Assembly: GCF_040438885.1 (NCBI RefSeq)
Contig: NZ_CP159218.1
Coordinates: forward strand, 4,154,001 to 4,218,000
DNA length: 64,000 bases
From: Nakamurella sp. A5-74
GTDB lineage: Bacteria > Actinomycetota > Actinomycetes > Mycobacteriales > Nakamurellaceae
Reading direction: 5' to 3'
The notes under the pieces are model-generated. The model saw nothing but the letters and a program-made list of their open reading frames with translations. It had not been told where the DNA came from and made no database searches. Shown piece by piece: positions 41,600 through 50,848 of this stretch. Position 1 is the stretch's first letter, and each line of letters opens with the position of its first letter. The translations under genes and the position numbers were made by a program.

Positions 41600-42601
41600 T
41601 CAGCCGGTGGTGCGGACGACCAACCGGGGCGTGAGCAGGGCAGCGCGATCCGCAGTCTGCTCGCCGTGGACAGCAGACAGCAGGATCTTGACGCAGCGTT
41701 GGGCCGCCTCGACGAGCGGTTGGGCGACGGAGGTCAACCCGATGACACCGGCCACATCGGTGTCATCGAACCCGATCACCGAGAGGTCCTGACCGGGGCG
41801 CAGACCGCGCGCCGAGAGCTCCGCCAGTACCCCGAGAGCCAGTGCGTCGGACACGCAGACCACCGCCGTCGGTACCGGGCCGGCGGCATCGAGCATCGCC
41901 GCGGCCGCCCGTCGGCCTTCGGTCAGATCGTTGGCACAGCGGAAGATCCGTTGCTCGGCCAGACCGGCCCGGTGCATCGCGTCGCGCCACCCGGACAGCC
42001 GGTCCTCACCGACCCCCGGACCCTCCGGCCAGCCCAGGAAACTGATCAGGGTGTGGCCACCGGCGATCAGGTGCTCAGTGGCGGCCCGGGTACCGGCGGC
42101 GCCGTCGACGTCGACCCACAAATCGTCGTCAGCACCCCACGGCCGTCCGAACGCCACATAGGGAATGGCGCCCGCGGTCAGGTGGGATCGGCGGGGATCC
42201 TCTGCGTGACTCCCGGTCAACACGAATCCGTCGACGTCCCAACGGCCGACCAGTTCGTCGATGGCCTCGATCTCGGAGGCGTCGTCGTGCGCGGTGTAGA
42301 GCATCAGCCGGTTGTCGACGAAATTCGCCGCATCCGTCACCGCATGCAGGAACCGGTCGAGGATGGAAATCCTGTTGGACTGCTCCACCCGCAGCCCGAT
42401 CACCTGCGACTGTCGGGTCCGCAGCTGACGGGCCACCCGGTTGGGTCGGTAACCGAGCTCGGTGATCACCGCGCGCACCCGGGCGGCCGTCTCGCTGGCG
42501 ACGAGTTCGGGGTTGTTGATGACGTTGGAGACCGTCTGCCGCGACACGGCGGCACGCTCGGCCACCGAGCCCAACGTCGGCGCTCCCGAACCCTTCCTCA
42601 T
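41600..42601 (-). CDS. LacI-family transcriptional regulator of the sugar importer
   Basis: A 333-residue regulator. The DNA-binding helix-turn-helix and hinge are at residues 8-60 (LGSVAERAAVSRQTVSNVIN and RPNRVARQLRTRQS). The sugar-binding domain has a PBP-like layout (DGFVLTGSH, VDVDGAAGTRAATEHLIAGG, PTAVVCVSDALALGVL, DLSVIGFDDTDVAG). The ATG at 42601 overlaps the TGA of the permease gene by 4 nt, so it is co-translated with the importer, a feedback arrangement. Its operators are probably the TTGGATCG sites at 46.0 kb. Confidence 0.93.
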   Translation of the reverse strand: MRKGSGAPTLGSVAERAAVSRQTVSNVINNPELVASETAARVRAVITELGYRPNRVARQLRTRQSQVIGLRVEQSNRISILDRFLHAVTDAANFVDNRLMLYTAHDDASEIEAIDELVGRWDVDGFVLTGSHAEDPRRSHLTAGAIPYVAFGRPWGADDDLWVDVDGAAGTRAATEHLIAGGHTLISFLGWPEGPGVGEDRLSGWRDAMHRAGLAEQRIFRCANDLTEGRRAAAAMLDAAGPVPTAVVCVSDALALGVLAELSARGLRPGQDLSVIGFDDTDVAGVIGLTSVAQPLVEAAQRCVKILLSAVHGEQTADRAALLTPRLVVRTTG

Positions 42602-43491
42602 TCCTTGACGGCCCCCTCGAGTGATCCTGCGACGATGCGCTTCTGGAAGTAGATGTACATCAACGCGACCGGGATCGTCATCAGCACCGCAGCCGCCAGC
42701 TTCAACGGGAACCGTTGACCGGCACCGAACCCGCCCGTCAGCAGACCGGCGATACCGGTCGTGAGCGTGTTCAGGTCGGGGTCGGAGCGCGAGATCAGGA
42801 AGTGCGGCAGCTCGTTCCACGACGACTGGAACGACATGATCGTGATCGTGATGATCGCCGGCCTGGCCACCGGGAGCACCACCGACCAGAAGGTCCGGAA
42901 CACCCCGGCCCCGTCGATGCGCGCCGCTTCTTCCAGGCTCGGTGGGACCGACTCGAAGAACTGCTTCATGATGAAGATGCCGGCAGCATCGGCCAGCAGC
43001 GGGATGATCATGCCGGAGTACGAGTTGTACATCCCGAGCTGGTTGATGATCAGGAACTTCGGGATCAGCAGCACCACACCCGGCACCGCCATCGTCGCAA
43101 TGATCGCGGCATTGATGAACGTCCGCCCTCGGAAGCGCAAGCGCGCCAACGCATATCCGGCGAGCGAGTCGAAGAACACCCGCCCCGCCGTGACGAAGAT
43201 GGCGACCACGACGGAGTTGCCGAACCAGCGCGGGAGGTCCTGCTGGAACAGCTGGGTGTACGCGGCCACCGTCCAGTGCGTTGGGAACGGGTTCAACGGC
43301 GATGCCGTCGCCTCGGCGTCGAACTTGAAGCTGGTACCGAGCTGGAGAGCAAAGGGATACAGGTAGATGAGCGCGATGAGGACCAGGGCGGTGTACCCGG
43401 CGATCCGGCCCACTCGCAGCCGGGTGGCCTCCGGGACGACTGCCGGATGAGAAGGCGTCTGCTCGACAGGACGTTCGGTGGTCGTGGTCAT
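42598..43491 (-). CDS. Carbohydrate ABC transporter permease, MalG type
   Basis: A 297-residue permease with six TM helices. The cytoplasmic EAA loop reads EEAARIDGAGVFRTFWSVVLPVARP, the docking site for the ATPase. The N-terminus carries a Thr-rich tail. It pairs with the MalF-type permease (4-nt ATGA overlap upstream) and with LacI downstream (4-nt overlap). No ATPase gene is present in the operon, so a shared ATPase encoded elsewhere (MsiK-like) probably powers it (inference from family knowledge). Confidence 0.94.
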   Translation of the reverse strand: MTTTTERPVEQTPSHPAVVPEATRLRVGRIAGYTALVLIALIYLYPFALQLGTSFKFDAEATASPLNPFPTHWTVAAYTQLFQQDLPRWFGNSVVVAIFVTAGRVFFDSLAGYALARLRFRGRTFINAAIIATMAVPGVVLLIPKFLIINQLGMYNSYSGMIIPLLADAAGIFIMKQFFESVPPSLEEAARIDGAGVFRTFWSVVLPVARPAIITITIMSFQSSWNELPHFLISRSDPDLNTLTTGIAGLLTGGFGAGQRFPLKLAAAVLMTIPVALMYIYFQKRIVAGSLEGAVKE

Positions 43492-44663
43492 GACATCGGT
43501 CCCGACATGTTCGTCGTCGGCAGCGGAGCGACTGCCTTCGGTCCGGTGTACGTGTTGTCGCCCGCCCCGCGGCGTCCGCGGCGCTTCGGCTTGTCCCTGT
43601 CCCGCATGACGTACCGCTGGATCGCCGTCATCACCAGGATGATCGCGAACAGGATGAATGCCATTGCCGTACCGGTACCCCACTGCCCGTTGTTGATCGA
43701 CTGGTCGTAGGCCAGGAACGCGGGCGTCAGTGTCGTCTTGGAGGGGTTGCCCTTGGACATGATGTAGATCTGGTCGAACACCTGCCAGGTGCCGATCAGC
43801 CCCAACGTCAGGACGGTGAACAGGGTCGGCTTGATCTGCGGGATGATCACCGAGACGTTGCGGCGCCAGGTGCCCGCCCCGTCGATGGAGGACTGCTCCC
43901 ACATCTCGGACGGGATGTTCTGCAGCGCGGCCAGGAACAGCAGCATGTACCCCCCGGTCGACACCCAGATCACCAGCATGATGATCGTGGTCATCGCGAC
44001 GGAGGGCCCGGCCAGCCAGTCCCACCAGCTCAGACTCAGGAAGCCGTGTTCGGTCAGCACCTGCGGGCCTGCGCCCTCCGCACCGTTCCCGATGCCGAAC
44101 CAGCCCAGGATCATGTGTCCGACCCCGCGCGGGTCGCTGAACCACTGCGGACCCCTGATCCCGAAGAACCCGAGGAAGGCGTTGATACTGCCGCCGCCGG
44201 CGAACAGGAACAGGAACACCGAGGCGACGGCCACCGAGCTGGTGACGGACGGGAAGTAGTACGCCGTCCGGAAGAAGCTCAGCCCCTTGAGCCGCCGATT
44301 GTTGAGCAGCAGCGCGAGGCCCAGCGCCAGCACGGTCTGGATCGGCACCACGATGATCACGTAGTAGAAGTTGTTGCGCAGCGAGGTGGCGAAATCGCTG
44401 CGGGTGAGCGAGTCCTCGCCCAGCAGCTGGGTGTAGTTGTCCAACCCCACGGACGACACGTTCGACCCCAGCGGCGATCCCTTTCCGCTCCAGTCGGACA
44501 GGCTGACCCAGAACGCCATCACGATCGGCGCCAGCAGGAACAGCCCCAACAGGATGATCACCGGGGTGACGAACAACCAGCCGGCCCGGTTCTGGCCCAC
44601 CGTCGTCCCCCCGTGGCGCCGCTTCGACTTCTGCGGCGCCACGGACGAAGTGCTGGTGCTCAC
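43488..44663 (-). CDS. Carbohydrate ABC transporter permease, MalF type
   Basis: A 391-residue permease, longer than the usual 300. The extra length comes from a large loop between the second and third helices (about residues 150-210, including FFGIRGPQWFSDPRG and NGAEGAGPQ). Its EAA loop is SSIDGAGTWRRNVSVIIPQIKP. The C-terminus ends in a basic RDRDKPKRRGRR tail. GTG 44663 overlaps the stop of the binding-protein gene by 4 nt (GTGA). It forms the channel with the MalG-type subunit. Confidence 0.93.
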   Translation of the reverse strand: MSTSTSSVAPQKSKRRHGGTTVGQNRAGWLFVTPVIILLGLFLLAPIVMAFWVSLSDWSGKGSPLGSNVSSVGLDNYTQLLGEDSLTRSDFATSLRNNFYYVIIVVPIQTVLALGLALLLNNRRLKGLSFFRTAYYFPSVTSSVAVASVFLFLFAGGGSINAFLGFFGIRGPQWFSDPRGVGHMILGWFGIGNGAEGAGPQVLTEHGFLSLSWWDWLAGPSVAMTTIIMLVIWVSTGGYMLLFLAALQNIPSEMWEQSSIDGAGTWRRNVSVIIPQIKPTLFTVLTLGLIGTWQVFDQIYIMSKGNPSKTTLTPAFLAYDQSINNGQWGTGTAMAFILFAIILVMTAIQRYVMRDRDKPKRRGRRGAGDNTYTGPKAVAPLPTTNMSGPMS

Positions 44664-45988
44664 TTGAGGACTGCCTCACCGTTCTTCTGCAGCCGCGCCA
44701 GGATCGTCGTGGGGTCCGCGTTCGGCAGTCCCTGGAGCTGGGCGTCGAAGTCCTTGAGCACCGGATCCATTCCTGCGACGGTCACCGGACCCTGGGCGTA
44801 GGTGGCACCGTCCAGGAAGGCACCGTCGTTCGGGAATGCCTTGCGGTAGGCCGCATCCGCCGACTTGAGCGACGGCATGACACCCAGACCGGACGCGAGC
44901 GCCATGGCCGGCGTGTCGGTGGAGAGGTACTTCACCAAATCGATCGCCGCCGCCTGGTTCTTGCTCGCTGCAGCGATGCCGTAGCACTGGGTGAAGGAGA
45001 GCGTGCCCTTGCCCTTCGGGCCCTCCGGCAGCTCGACCGCCTGGTACTTGATCTTCGGGTAGTCGGACTTCATGGCGCCCTTGATCCAGTTGCCCTCGAT
45101 GGTCATGGCGGCCTTGCCGGTACCCAGCGCCTCGCCGCCCCAGCCGGCGTCGACACCCTTCGGGAACGACGCGCTGCCGCTGGACAGCAGCTTGGCGACC
45201 TCCTGCAGCGCGGTGACGTTCTCCGGGCTGTTCGCGGTCATCGCGGTCTGGTCGGCGTTGGTGATCCAACCGCCTGACTGCTTCATGAACGCGCCGATCC
45301 GGTCACGGGTGTCGCCGATGACGAGGCCCTTGACCTTGCCCTTCGTGAGCGTGGTGGCGACCTTCTCCAGATCGGCCCAGGTCTTCGGGTAGGCGGCATC
45401 GGTGAGGCCGGCCGCCGACCAGAGATCGGTGTTGATGACCAGCGCCAGGGTCGAGAAGTCCTTGGGGGCGCAGGTGAACGTCCCGTCGTAGGTGAAGGTG
45501 CTCACCAGACCGTCGTAGAAGATGCTCTTGTCGAGCTGGTCGCCGTAGGCATACATGTTGCCCGCCTTGGCATACGTCGGGAACACGTTCGCATCGGTGA
45601 AGAAGACGTCCGGCGGGTTGCCGGCTGCGAAGCCCTGGCTCAGCTGCTGGTTGATGTCCGAGGCGGCCACGACCTTGACCGTGTTGCCGGTCTTGGTCTC
45701 CCACTCCTTGACGGTGTCCTGCTGGAGCTTGACGTCCGCAGGACCGTTGGAGGTGATCATGAAGTTGAGCGTCACCGGTCCGGCCGAGGACGTCGGTGCG
45801 GGCTGCGAGCTCCCGCCGGCGCTACCGGCCCCCGAAGTGCCACCCCCGCCACCGGCTGCCGGAGCGCTCGTTCCCGAGTCGAAGCTCGAGCCGCCACACG
45901 CGCTCAGGACCAGGACTCCGCCGAGTGCGGCGCCCGTGAGCGCCACCCTGGTTCGAGCAGTCTTGTGAGCATTCCGCCGTATGGACAT
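44660..45988 (-). CDS. Carbohydrate ABC transporter solute-binding lipoprotein
   Basis: A 442-residue extracytoplasmic binding protein. The lipobox LVLSAC places the acylated Cys at residue 31, followed by a Gly/Ser-rich linker. The mature part has the family-1 SBP features: NFMITSNGPADVKLQQDTVKEW, GNPPDVFFTDANVFPTYAK, and WGGEALGTGKAAMTIEGNW. It binds a sugar or oligosaccharide. The ATG at 45988 follows GGAGG. First gene of the operon, which continues through both permeases to LacI. Two LacI-type operators lie in the 152-bp gap to the divergent glucosidase. Confidence 0.93.
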   Translation of the reverse strand: MSIRRNAHKTARTRVALTGAALGGVLVLSACGGSSFDSGTSAPAAGGGGGTSGAGSAGGSSQPAPTSSAGPVTLNFMITSNGPADVKLQQDTVKEWETKTGNTVKVVAASDINQQLSQGFAAGNPPDVFFTDANVFPTYAKAGNMYAYGDQLDKSIFYDGLVSTFTYDGTFTCAPKDFSTLALVINTDLWSAAGLTDAAYPKTWADLEKVATTLTKGKVKGLVIGDTRDRIGAFMKQSGGWITNADQTAMTANSPENVTALQEVAKLLSSGSASFPKGVDAGWGGEALGTGKAAMTIEGNWIKGAMKSDYPKIKYQAVELPEGPKGKGTLSFTQCYGIAAASKNQAAAIDLVKYLSTDTPAMALASGLGVMPSLKSADAAYRKAFPNDGAFLDGATYAQGPVTVAGMDPVLKDFDAQLQGLPNADPTTILARLQKNGEAVLK

Positions 45989-46004
45989 CCGCGCCTCCGT
46001 TGGC

Positions 46005-46018
46005 TTGTAACGATCCAA
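46005..46018 (-). promoter_or_regulatory. LacI-type operator O1 (TTGGATCG half-site)
   Basis: On the minus strand the site reads TTGGATCGTTACAA, an imperfect palindrome with central CG, 17-30 bp upstream of the binding-protein start codon. It shares TTGGATCG with O2. Location over the operon promoter and the linked LacI gene support the assignment. Confidence 0.5.
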
Positions 46019-46035
46019 TTCAGCCCCGCTGGCGT

Positions 46036-46049
46036 TTGGATCGATCAAA
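46036..46049 (+). promoter_or_regulatory. LacI-type operator O2 (TTGGATCGATCAAA)
   Basis: TTGGATCGATCAAA with central CG; six of seven base pairs match across the dyad. It lies between the importer promoter and the divergent glucosidase gene (start 46141) and could repress both. It shares the eight-base half-site with O1 in the opposite orientation. Confidence 0.55.
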
Positions 46050-46140
46050 AGGGAGGGCCTAGTGTCAGCGGCGTCACACGTCGCTGTCAAGCCGGGACCC
46101 CGGTCTCTTCCAGCGATCACGCCGACGACGATGGGGACCC

Positions 46141-48201
46141 ATGGTGGAACACAGCGCTGCGACCCGCGTCGTCAACCTGCAGCCGGCCCTGCACGAGTTG
46201 GTGACCGTGCTCGCTGCTCCCGTCACGGCGCTCTCCGCGACCTCGGGGGACATCACCGGCGAGGGTGCAACCGGCGTGTTCGCCGCGGACCTGCGGGTGT
46301 TGTCGCGATCCCTGTTGACAGTGGACGGACGGTCGCCCGAACCGGTGGCCCACCACCTCGACGGTGCGCACTGCGTCGAGTTCCTCGGGGTGTGCCGCGG
46401 TCTCGGTGATCCGGGGCCGGACCCGACCGTGTGGCTGCGCCGGCGACGCACGGCCCTGCGGGACGGACTCCGGGAGGAGATCCTCGTCGAGAACGTCGGA
46501 GCTGGGATGCTCGAGATCCTGTTGGAACTCGAGTTCGCCGCCGATCTGGCACCGATCGAGACCGTGAAGCTGGGGGGAGCTGGCCCGGCCGGCGAGCACG
46601 AGACCGGGTTTCGGGTCGACGCCGGCATCGCGGTCGCCGAGCTGGCGGATGTCCGGATCCGGATCCGCGCTGAGGGCAACGCCGAAGCCACCGCCGACAT
46701 GCTGCGGTGGAGCCTGCAGATCCCCTCCAGGGCAACAGCTTCGGTCGGATGGACGTTGACCGTGCAGGATCCGGGGGCGGTGATGGGGCCGGCCACCCGG
46801 CTCGGCCTGCAGAATCCCGTCGTCGTCGCGGACGACGCACGGCTCGGGCGCATCGTCGCCCGGTCCGTCGCCGATCTCACCGCGCTGGCCGCTGCGACCG
46901 TCGAAGCGCCGGCCGACACCGTACTGACCGCCGGTTCTCCTTGGTATCTCACCCTTTTCGGGCGCGACTCGCTGTGGTCGGCGCGGATGACATTGCCGCT
47001 GGGCCTCGGTCCGGCCCGAGGAACTTTGCGCACGCTGGCCGCTCGTCAGGGCACACGGGTCGATCCGCGGACGGCAGAGCAGCCCGGCAAGATCCTGCAC
47101 GAGCTGCGCCGCTCCGCCTTCCAGGCCGTCGACGCGTTCCTGCCGCCGGTCTACTACGGGACGGTGGATGCGACCCCGCTGTGGATCTGCCTGCTCCGGG
47201 ATGCCTGGAAGTGGGGGCTGACCTCCGCCGAGGTGAGGCCACTGCTCGACCCGCTCGAGCGCGCGCTGGGCTGGATCCGCGACCACGGGGACGCCGACGG
47301 CGACGGATTCCTCGAGTACGTCGACGAAGCAGGCGGGCTCACCAACCAGGGCTGGAAGGATTCCGGCGACTCGGTGCGGTTCGCCGACGGGACGATCGCC
47401 ACCGGCCCGGTCGCGCTCGCCGAGGTCCAGGGTTACTCGTACGAGGCGATGCTCGCCGGCGCCGAGCTGCTGGCGGCCTTCGGCCGACCAGGTGCGGTCG
47501 AGTGGCGCCGCCGGGCTGCGGACCTGCGCGCGAACTTCCGGGCTCACTTCTGGACCGAGGACGAGCTCGGACCGTTCCCTGTCCTCGCGCTGGACGGCGC
47601 CAAACGAAAGGTCGACTCCCCGGCTTCCAACATGGGTCATCTGCTGGGTACCGGCATCCTGGATCCCGACGAGGCCGCCGTGATCGCCGCCCGGCTGGTG
47701 CATCCGTCGATGAACAGCGGCTTCGGACTGCGCACCATGTCCACCACCGCGGGCGGGTACTCACCGCTGTCGTACCACTGCGGGACGGTGTGGCCGCACG
47801 ACACCGCGATCGCCATCCTCGGCCTGGTGCGCGAAGGCTGCACCGAACAGGCCGCCGAGCTCGCCCGCGGACTGCTGACCGCCGCGGACGCCTTCGACGG
47901 TCGGCTCCCCGAACTGTTCGGCGGCTTCGGGATCGACGACACCCCTGCCCCGGTGCCCTACCCGGCCTCGTGCCGGCCGCAGGCTTGGGCGGCTGCCGCC
48001 TCGGTGGTGCTGCTGCAGGCGTTCCTCGGGCTCACCGCGGATGTCCCGGCGGGCACCGTCACGCTCACTCCGGCGCCGCTCATCGGTGGATTCTCCGTCG
48101 ATGGGCTGGAGATCGCCGGCCAACCCTGGTCCGTCCGCGTCGATCGCTCCGGCGTCGCCGAGGCGAGCCCCCTGGCCGGGATCGAGATCCGCGGCCTCTG
48201 A
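46141..48201 (+). CDS. Glycogen-debranching-type amylo-alpha-1,6-glucosidase / trehalase-like glycosidase
   Basis: A 686-residue two-domain protein. The N-terminal part (residues about 10-215) is the glycogen-debranching N-terminal domain (ATGVFAADLRVLSRSLLTVDG). The C-terminal (alpha/alpha)6 barrel (about 250-640) has LFGRDSLWSAR, DGFLEYVD...LTNQGWKDSGDS and YHCGTVWPHDTAIAI, where the acidic residues are the likely catalytic pair (family GH15/GH37-like clan). It probably trims imported alpha-glucosides. No signal peptide is visible, so it acts in the cytoplasm. It is divergent from the importer operon and shares its control region. Confidence 0.9.
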   Translation: MVEHSAATRVVNLQPALHELVTVLAAPVTALSATSGDITGEGATGVFAADLRVLSRSLLTVDGRSPEPVAHHLDGAHCVEFLGVCRGLGDPGPDPTVWLRRRRTALRDGLREEILVENVGAGMLEILLELEFAADLAPIETVKLGGAGPAGEHETGFRVDAGIAVAELADVRIRIRAEGNAEATADMLRWSLQIPSRATASVGWTLTVQDPGAVMGPATRLGLQNPVVVADDARLGRIVARSVADLTALAAATVEAPADTVLTAGSPWYLTLFGRDSLWSARMTLPLGLGPARGTLRTLAARQGTRVDPRTAEQPGKILHELRRSAFQAVDAFLPPVYYGTVDATPLWICLLRDAWKWGLTSAEVRPLLDPLERALGWIRDHGDADGDGFLEYVDEAGGLTNQGWKDSGDSVRFADGTIATGPVALAEVQGYSYEAMLAGAELLAAFGRPGAVEWRRRAADLRANFRAHFWTEDELGPFPVLALDGAKRKVDSPASNMGHLLGTGILDPDEAAVIAARLVHPSMNSGFGLRTMSTTAGGYSPLSYHCGTVWPHDTAIAILGLVREGCTEQAAELARGLLTAADAFDGRLPELFGGFGIDDTPAPVPYPASCRPQAWAAAASVVLLQAFLGLTADVPAGTVTLTPAPLIGGFSVDGLEIAGQPWSVRVDRSGVAEASPLAGIEIRGL

Positions 48202-48275
48202 CCTGACGGGTCTTCACTCCCTCTTCGCTCGACCGACGAACGGTGGCGCAGGGGGTCGGATGACGATCAGCAGCT

Positions 48276-48390
48276 GGGGGCCGCGGATGAGGGCGATGCG
48301 CAGCCCTCTGCAGCGCCAGACGCGCCGGTGAGCCTGCGAACCGGCGCGTCCAGCGAAGCCTGCGGAGCGGCGCCCTCATCCGCGGCCCCC
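48276..48390. repeat. 115-bp compound hairpin between convergent genes
   Basis: The outer arms 48276-48295 (GGGGGCCGCGGATGAGGGCG) and 48371-48390 are perfectly complementary over 20 bp. Inside, 48319-48329 pairs perfectly with 48340-48350 over 11 bp with a 10-nt loop, and partly matching GCAG/CTGC arms lie between. It fills the gap between the glucosidase (stop 48201) and the minus-strand regulator (stop 48403). It may act as a bidirectional terminator or be a small non-autonomous palindromic element. Confidence 0.7.
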
Positions 48391-48402
48391 AACTCCCAGG
48401 CA

Positions 48403-49269
48403 CTAACCGGCGAGGGCCACTGCAGAGTCCGGGATGTCGGCGGTCCGCTCGGCGAGCTGCTGGAGCCGCTGGGCCGTCACCTCGTCGGTCGGCGTCATGG
48501 TCGTCATCCGAGTGCCGGACTGCTGGTCGACGTAGGTCCAGACGAAGTTGAGCTGCAGCAGTCCCACCCGCGTCGACTGCAGCCGCTTCACCTCGTAGTT
48601 GTGCACCAGCACATCGTGGCGGCTCCACAGATCGGCGAACTGCGCCGAGCGGGAGCAGAGTTCGTCGACCAACGCGACGATGCCCGGATCGTTGAGCCGC
48701 CGGGCAGCGGTCGCGCGGAACTTGGCCACCATCCGGCCGGCGACGATGTCCGGATCCAGGTATCCGGCACGCCAGGCGTCGTTCAGGAAGAACAGCTTCA
48801 TGCAGTTGCGATCCCCGACCGGATGGGCGTCGAAGTCGTCGATCAGGAATCGATAGGCCCGGTTGTAGGCGAGTACCGAGTACGCGTGGTCCTGGATCAC
48901 TGCCGGATAGGGATCCAGCTTGTCGAGTACCGGTTGGAAGGCAGTCCGCAGATCGGCGACGTCCGCGGCCGTCGGGTCAACAGCGCCCCGCGACGGCAAT
49001 CCGGCCAGGTCCCAGACGTGGGCGTACTCGGCCTCGGTGAGTTGCAGTGTCCGGCAGATCGACTGCAGCACCTGCGCGCTGGCGTTGATCGACCGGCCCT
49101 GCTCGAGCCAGGTGTACCAGGTGACACCCACCCCGGCCAGCGTCGCAACCTCTTCGCGCCGCAGGCCCGGTGTGCGGCGGCGGCCGCTGAGCGGCAGCCC
49201 CGCCTGCTCGGGAGTGACCCGCTCGCGACGGCTGCGCAGGAAGTCGCCGAGTTCACGTCGTGCGTCCAT
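48403..49269 (-). CDS. XRE-family regulator with MmyB-like ligand-binding domain
   Basis: A 288-residue regulator. The HTH (residues about 5-75) reads ELGDFLRSRRERVTPEQAGLP, then TPGLRREEVATLAGVGVTWYTWLEQGR, the well-known signature of this actinobacterial family. The MmyB-like domain (about 105-275) includes PAVIQDHAYSVLAYNRAYRFLI and the conserved N-x-x-x-L-F pattern. These domains bind fatty-acid-like ligands in studied members. The ATG at 49269 was chosen for its GGTGGAG. It is divergent from an MFS exporter and likely regulates it. Confidence 0.9.
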   Translation of the reverse strand: MDARRELGDFLRSRRERVTPEQAGLPLSGRRRTPGLRREEVATLAGVGVTWYTWLEQGRSINASAQVLQSICRTLQLTEAEYAHVWDLAGLPSRGAVDPTAADVADLRTAFQPVLDKLDPYPAVIQDHAYSVLAYNRAYRFLIDDFDAHPVGDRNCMKLFFLNDAWRAGYLDPDIVAGRMVAKFRATAARRLNDPGIVALVDELCSRSAQFADLWSRHDVLVHNYEVKRLQSTRVGLLQLNFVWTYVDQQSGTRMTTMTPTDEVTAQRLQQLAERTADIPDSAVALAG

Positions 49270-49297
49270 GACTCCACCCTCCCCCATTCCCTGGCGC

Positions 49298-49356
49298 GTA
49301 CCCACCCGCCAGCCGGGTACAGGTGATACCAGGATAACCAGGCTCTCACCACCAGG
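49298..49356. promoter_or_regulatory. Divergent control region with inverted repeat and three ACCAGG boxes
   Basis: GTACCC-N11-GGGTAC spans 49298-49320. Downstream, ACCAGG occurs three times (49328-49333, 49337-49342, 49351-49356). The same hexamer, as an inverted pair, forms the operator-like site beside the second MmyB-like regulator at 60843-60864. Confidence 0.5.
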
Positions 49357-49381
49357 ATCCGGCACCGGTCAGAGTGGTTGC

Positions 49382-50848
49382 ATGACCGCACTCCTGACCC
49401 CGCGCGACGGGACCGCCACTCCTGTGACCCCGTCCGGCACGCCACCGACCTTGAGCACCGCTGGCCTGCTGACAGCTCTCTCGGCATTGCTCATGTCGGT
49501 GTTGTCGTTCTCGGCAACCAGCGTCGGTCTGCATGACATCGGCCTGGCGCTCGGCGCCAGCCCGGCCTCCCAGTCGCTGGTGATGGCCGCCTACTCCGTC
49601 GGGTTCGCCACCCTCATGGTCGTCGGCGGACGGCTGGGGGATCTCTACGGTCGACGGTTGCTGTTCCTGATCGGGATGATCGCCTTCACCCTGACCTCGG
49701 TGCTGGCCACCATGTCGCCGGACGTCGGTGTGCTCATCGCCGCCCGGGCCGCCATGGGCCTCTCGGCCGCCATGATGGTGCCGCAGGTGCTGGCCACCAT
49801 CACTGCCGCCACCTCCGGTACGGCCAGGTCGCGGGCCGTCGCCCTCTTCGGCGCGACGGCCGGCGGCGGCACGGCGCTCGGTCAGGTCCTGGGCGGGTTG
49901 CTGTTGTCGGGCAACGTCTTCGGCCTCGGCTGGCGCGCGGTGTTCGCCTTCGCGATCCCGTTCGGGGTGGTCGCCACCCTGGCCGCACTGCGCTGGATGC
50001 CGGAAACCCGGCAGCCGGGTCACCGTCATCTGGACCTGGTCGGCACCGCACTGCTCGGCATCTCGCTGGTGACGCTGATGCTGCCGCTCGCCGAAGGCAG
50101 CGCGCTCGGCTGGCCGTGGTGGTGCTGGGTGAGCCTGGCCGCATCAGGAGTGTTCGGCTGGGAATTCTGGCGGACCCAGCAGCGACTGCACCGCGCCGGC
50201 ACCCCGCCGCTGGTACCACCGCCGCTGCTGCGGCTGCGAAGCTACCGGCTGGGGCTGGTGCTCGCGCTGATCCTGATGTCCGGCTACGGCGCCTTCACCT
50301 ACGAGTACACCCTCGTCACCCAGACCGGGTTGGGCTGGCTGCCGCTGCATGCCGCCCTGGTGACGCTCCCCTTCGCGCTGGTGTTCCTGACAGTCTCGAT
50401 CGCTTCCGGGCGGTTGGTGCCGCGGTTCGGCGGTCGGCGCATCCTCGCTATCGGTGGTCTGGTGCAGCTCGTCGGGCTGGTCGCGATAGCACTCGTGTCG
50501 CTCATCGAGGCGGGCGGTCTGGGCTCGATCTCGTTGGGCGCCACCATGTTCGTGATGGGGATCGGACAGGCGATGATGCTCGGCCCACTGGTCGGCGTCA
50601 TCCTGGCGCAGGTGCCCGCGTCGTCCGCCGGGGCCGGGTCGGGGGTGTTCACCACCGTCCAACAGGGTTCACTGGCCCTGGGCGTCGCCGCACTCGGCGC
50701 GGTGTTCGTCGCCGTCGCGCAGCCCGGGTCCGGTGCGGTGCAACCATCGCACTTCACCGTTGCGTTCGCGGTCTGCCTCGGGATCCAGGCGCTGGGTTCG
50801 ATCGTCTTCACCGTCACCGCGCTCCGGCTCCCGCGCTCCGACGCCTGA
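49382..50848 (+). CDS. MFS transporter, DHA2 (14-helix drug/proton antiporter) type
   Basis: A 488-residue transporter with about 14 hydrophobic helices. Motif A between helices 2 and 3 is GGRLGDLYGRRLLFL, and motif C-like GxxxGPxxGG is partly present (ATAGGGTALGQVLGG). It fits exporters of drugs, dyes or metabolites. The ATG at 49382 is divergent from the MmyB-like regulator, the usual arrangement for repressor-controlled efflux. Its 3' end forms one arm of a bidirectional terminator. Confidence 0.92.
   Translation: MTALLTPRDGTATPVTPSGTPPTLSTAGLLTALSALLMSVLSFSATSVGLHDIGLALGASPASQSLVMAAYSVGFATLMVVGGRLGDLYGRRLLFLIGMIAFTLTSVLATMSPDVGVLIAARAAMGLSAAMMVPQVLATITAATSGTARSRAVALFGATAGGGTALGQVLGGLLLSGNVFGLGWRAVFAFAIPFGVVATLAALRWMPETRQPGHRHLDLVGTALLGISLVTLMLPLAEGSALGWPWWCWVSLAASGVFGWEFWRTQQRLHRAGTPPLVPPPLLRLRSYRLGLVLALILMSGYGAFTYEYTLVTQTGLGWLPLHAALVTLPFALVFLTVSIASGRLVPRFGGRRILAIGGLVQLVGLVAIALVSLIEAGGLGSISLGATMFVMGIGQAMMLGPLVGVILAQVPASSAGAGSGVFTTVQQGSLALGVAALGAVFVAVAQPGSGAVQPSHFTVAFAVCLGIQALGSIVFTVTALRLPRSDA

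Noticed and set aside
46117-47703. Minus-strand open frame of 528 codons opposite the glucosidase gene
   Set aside because: It is the complement of a conserved glycosidase and contains no known motif.
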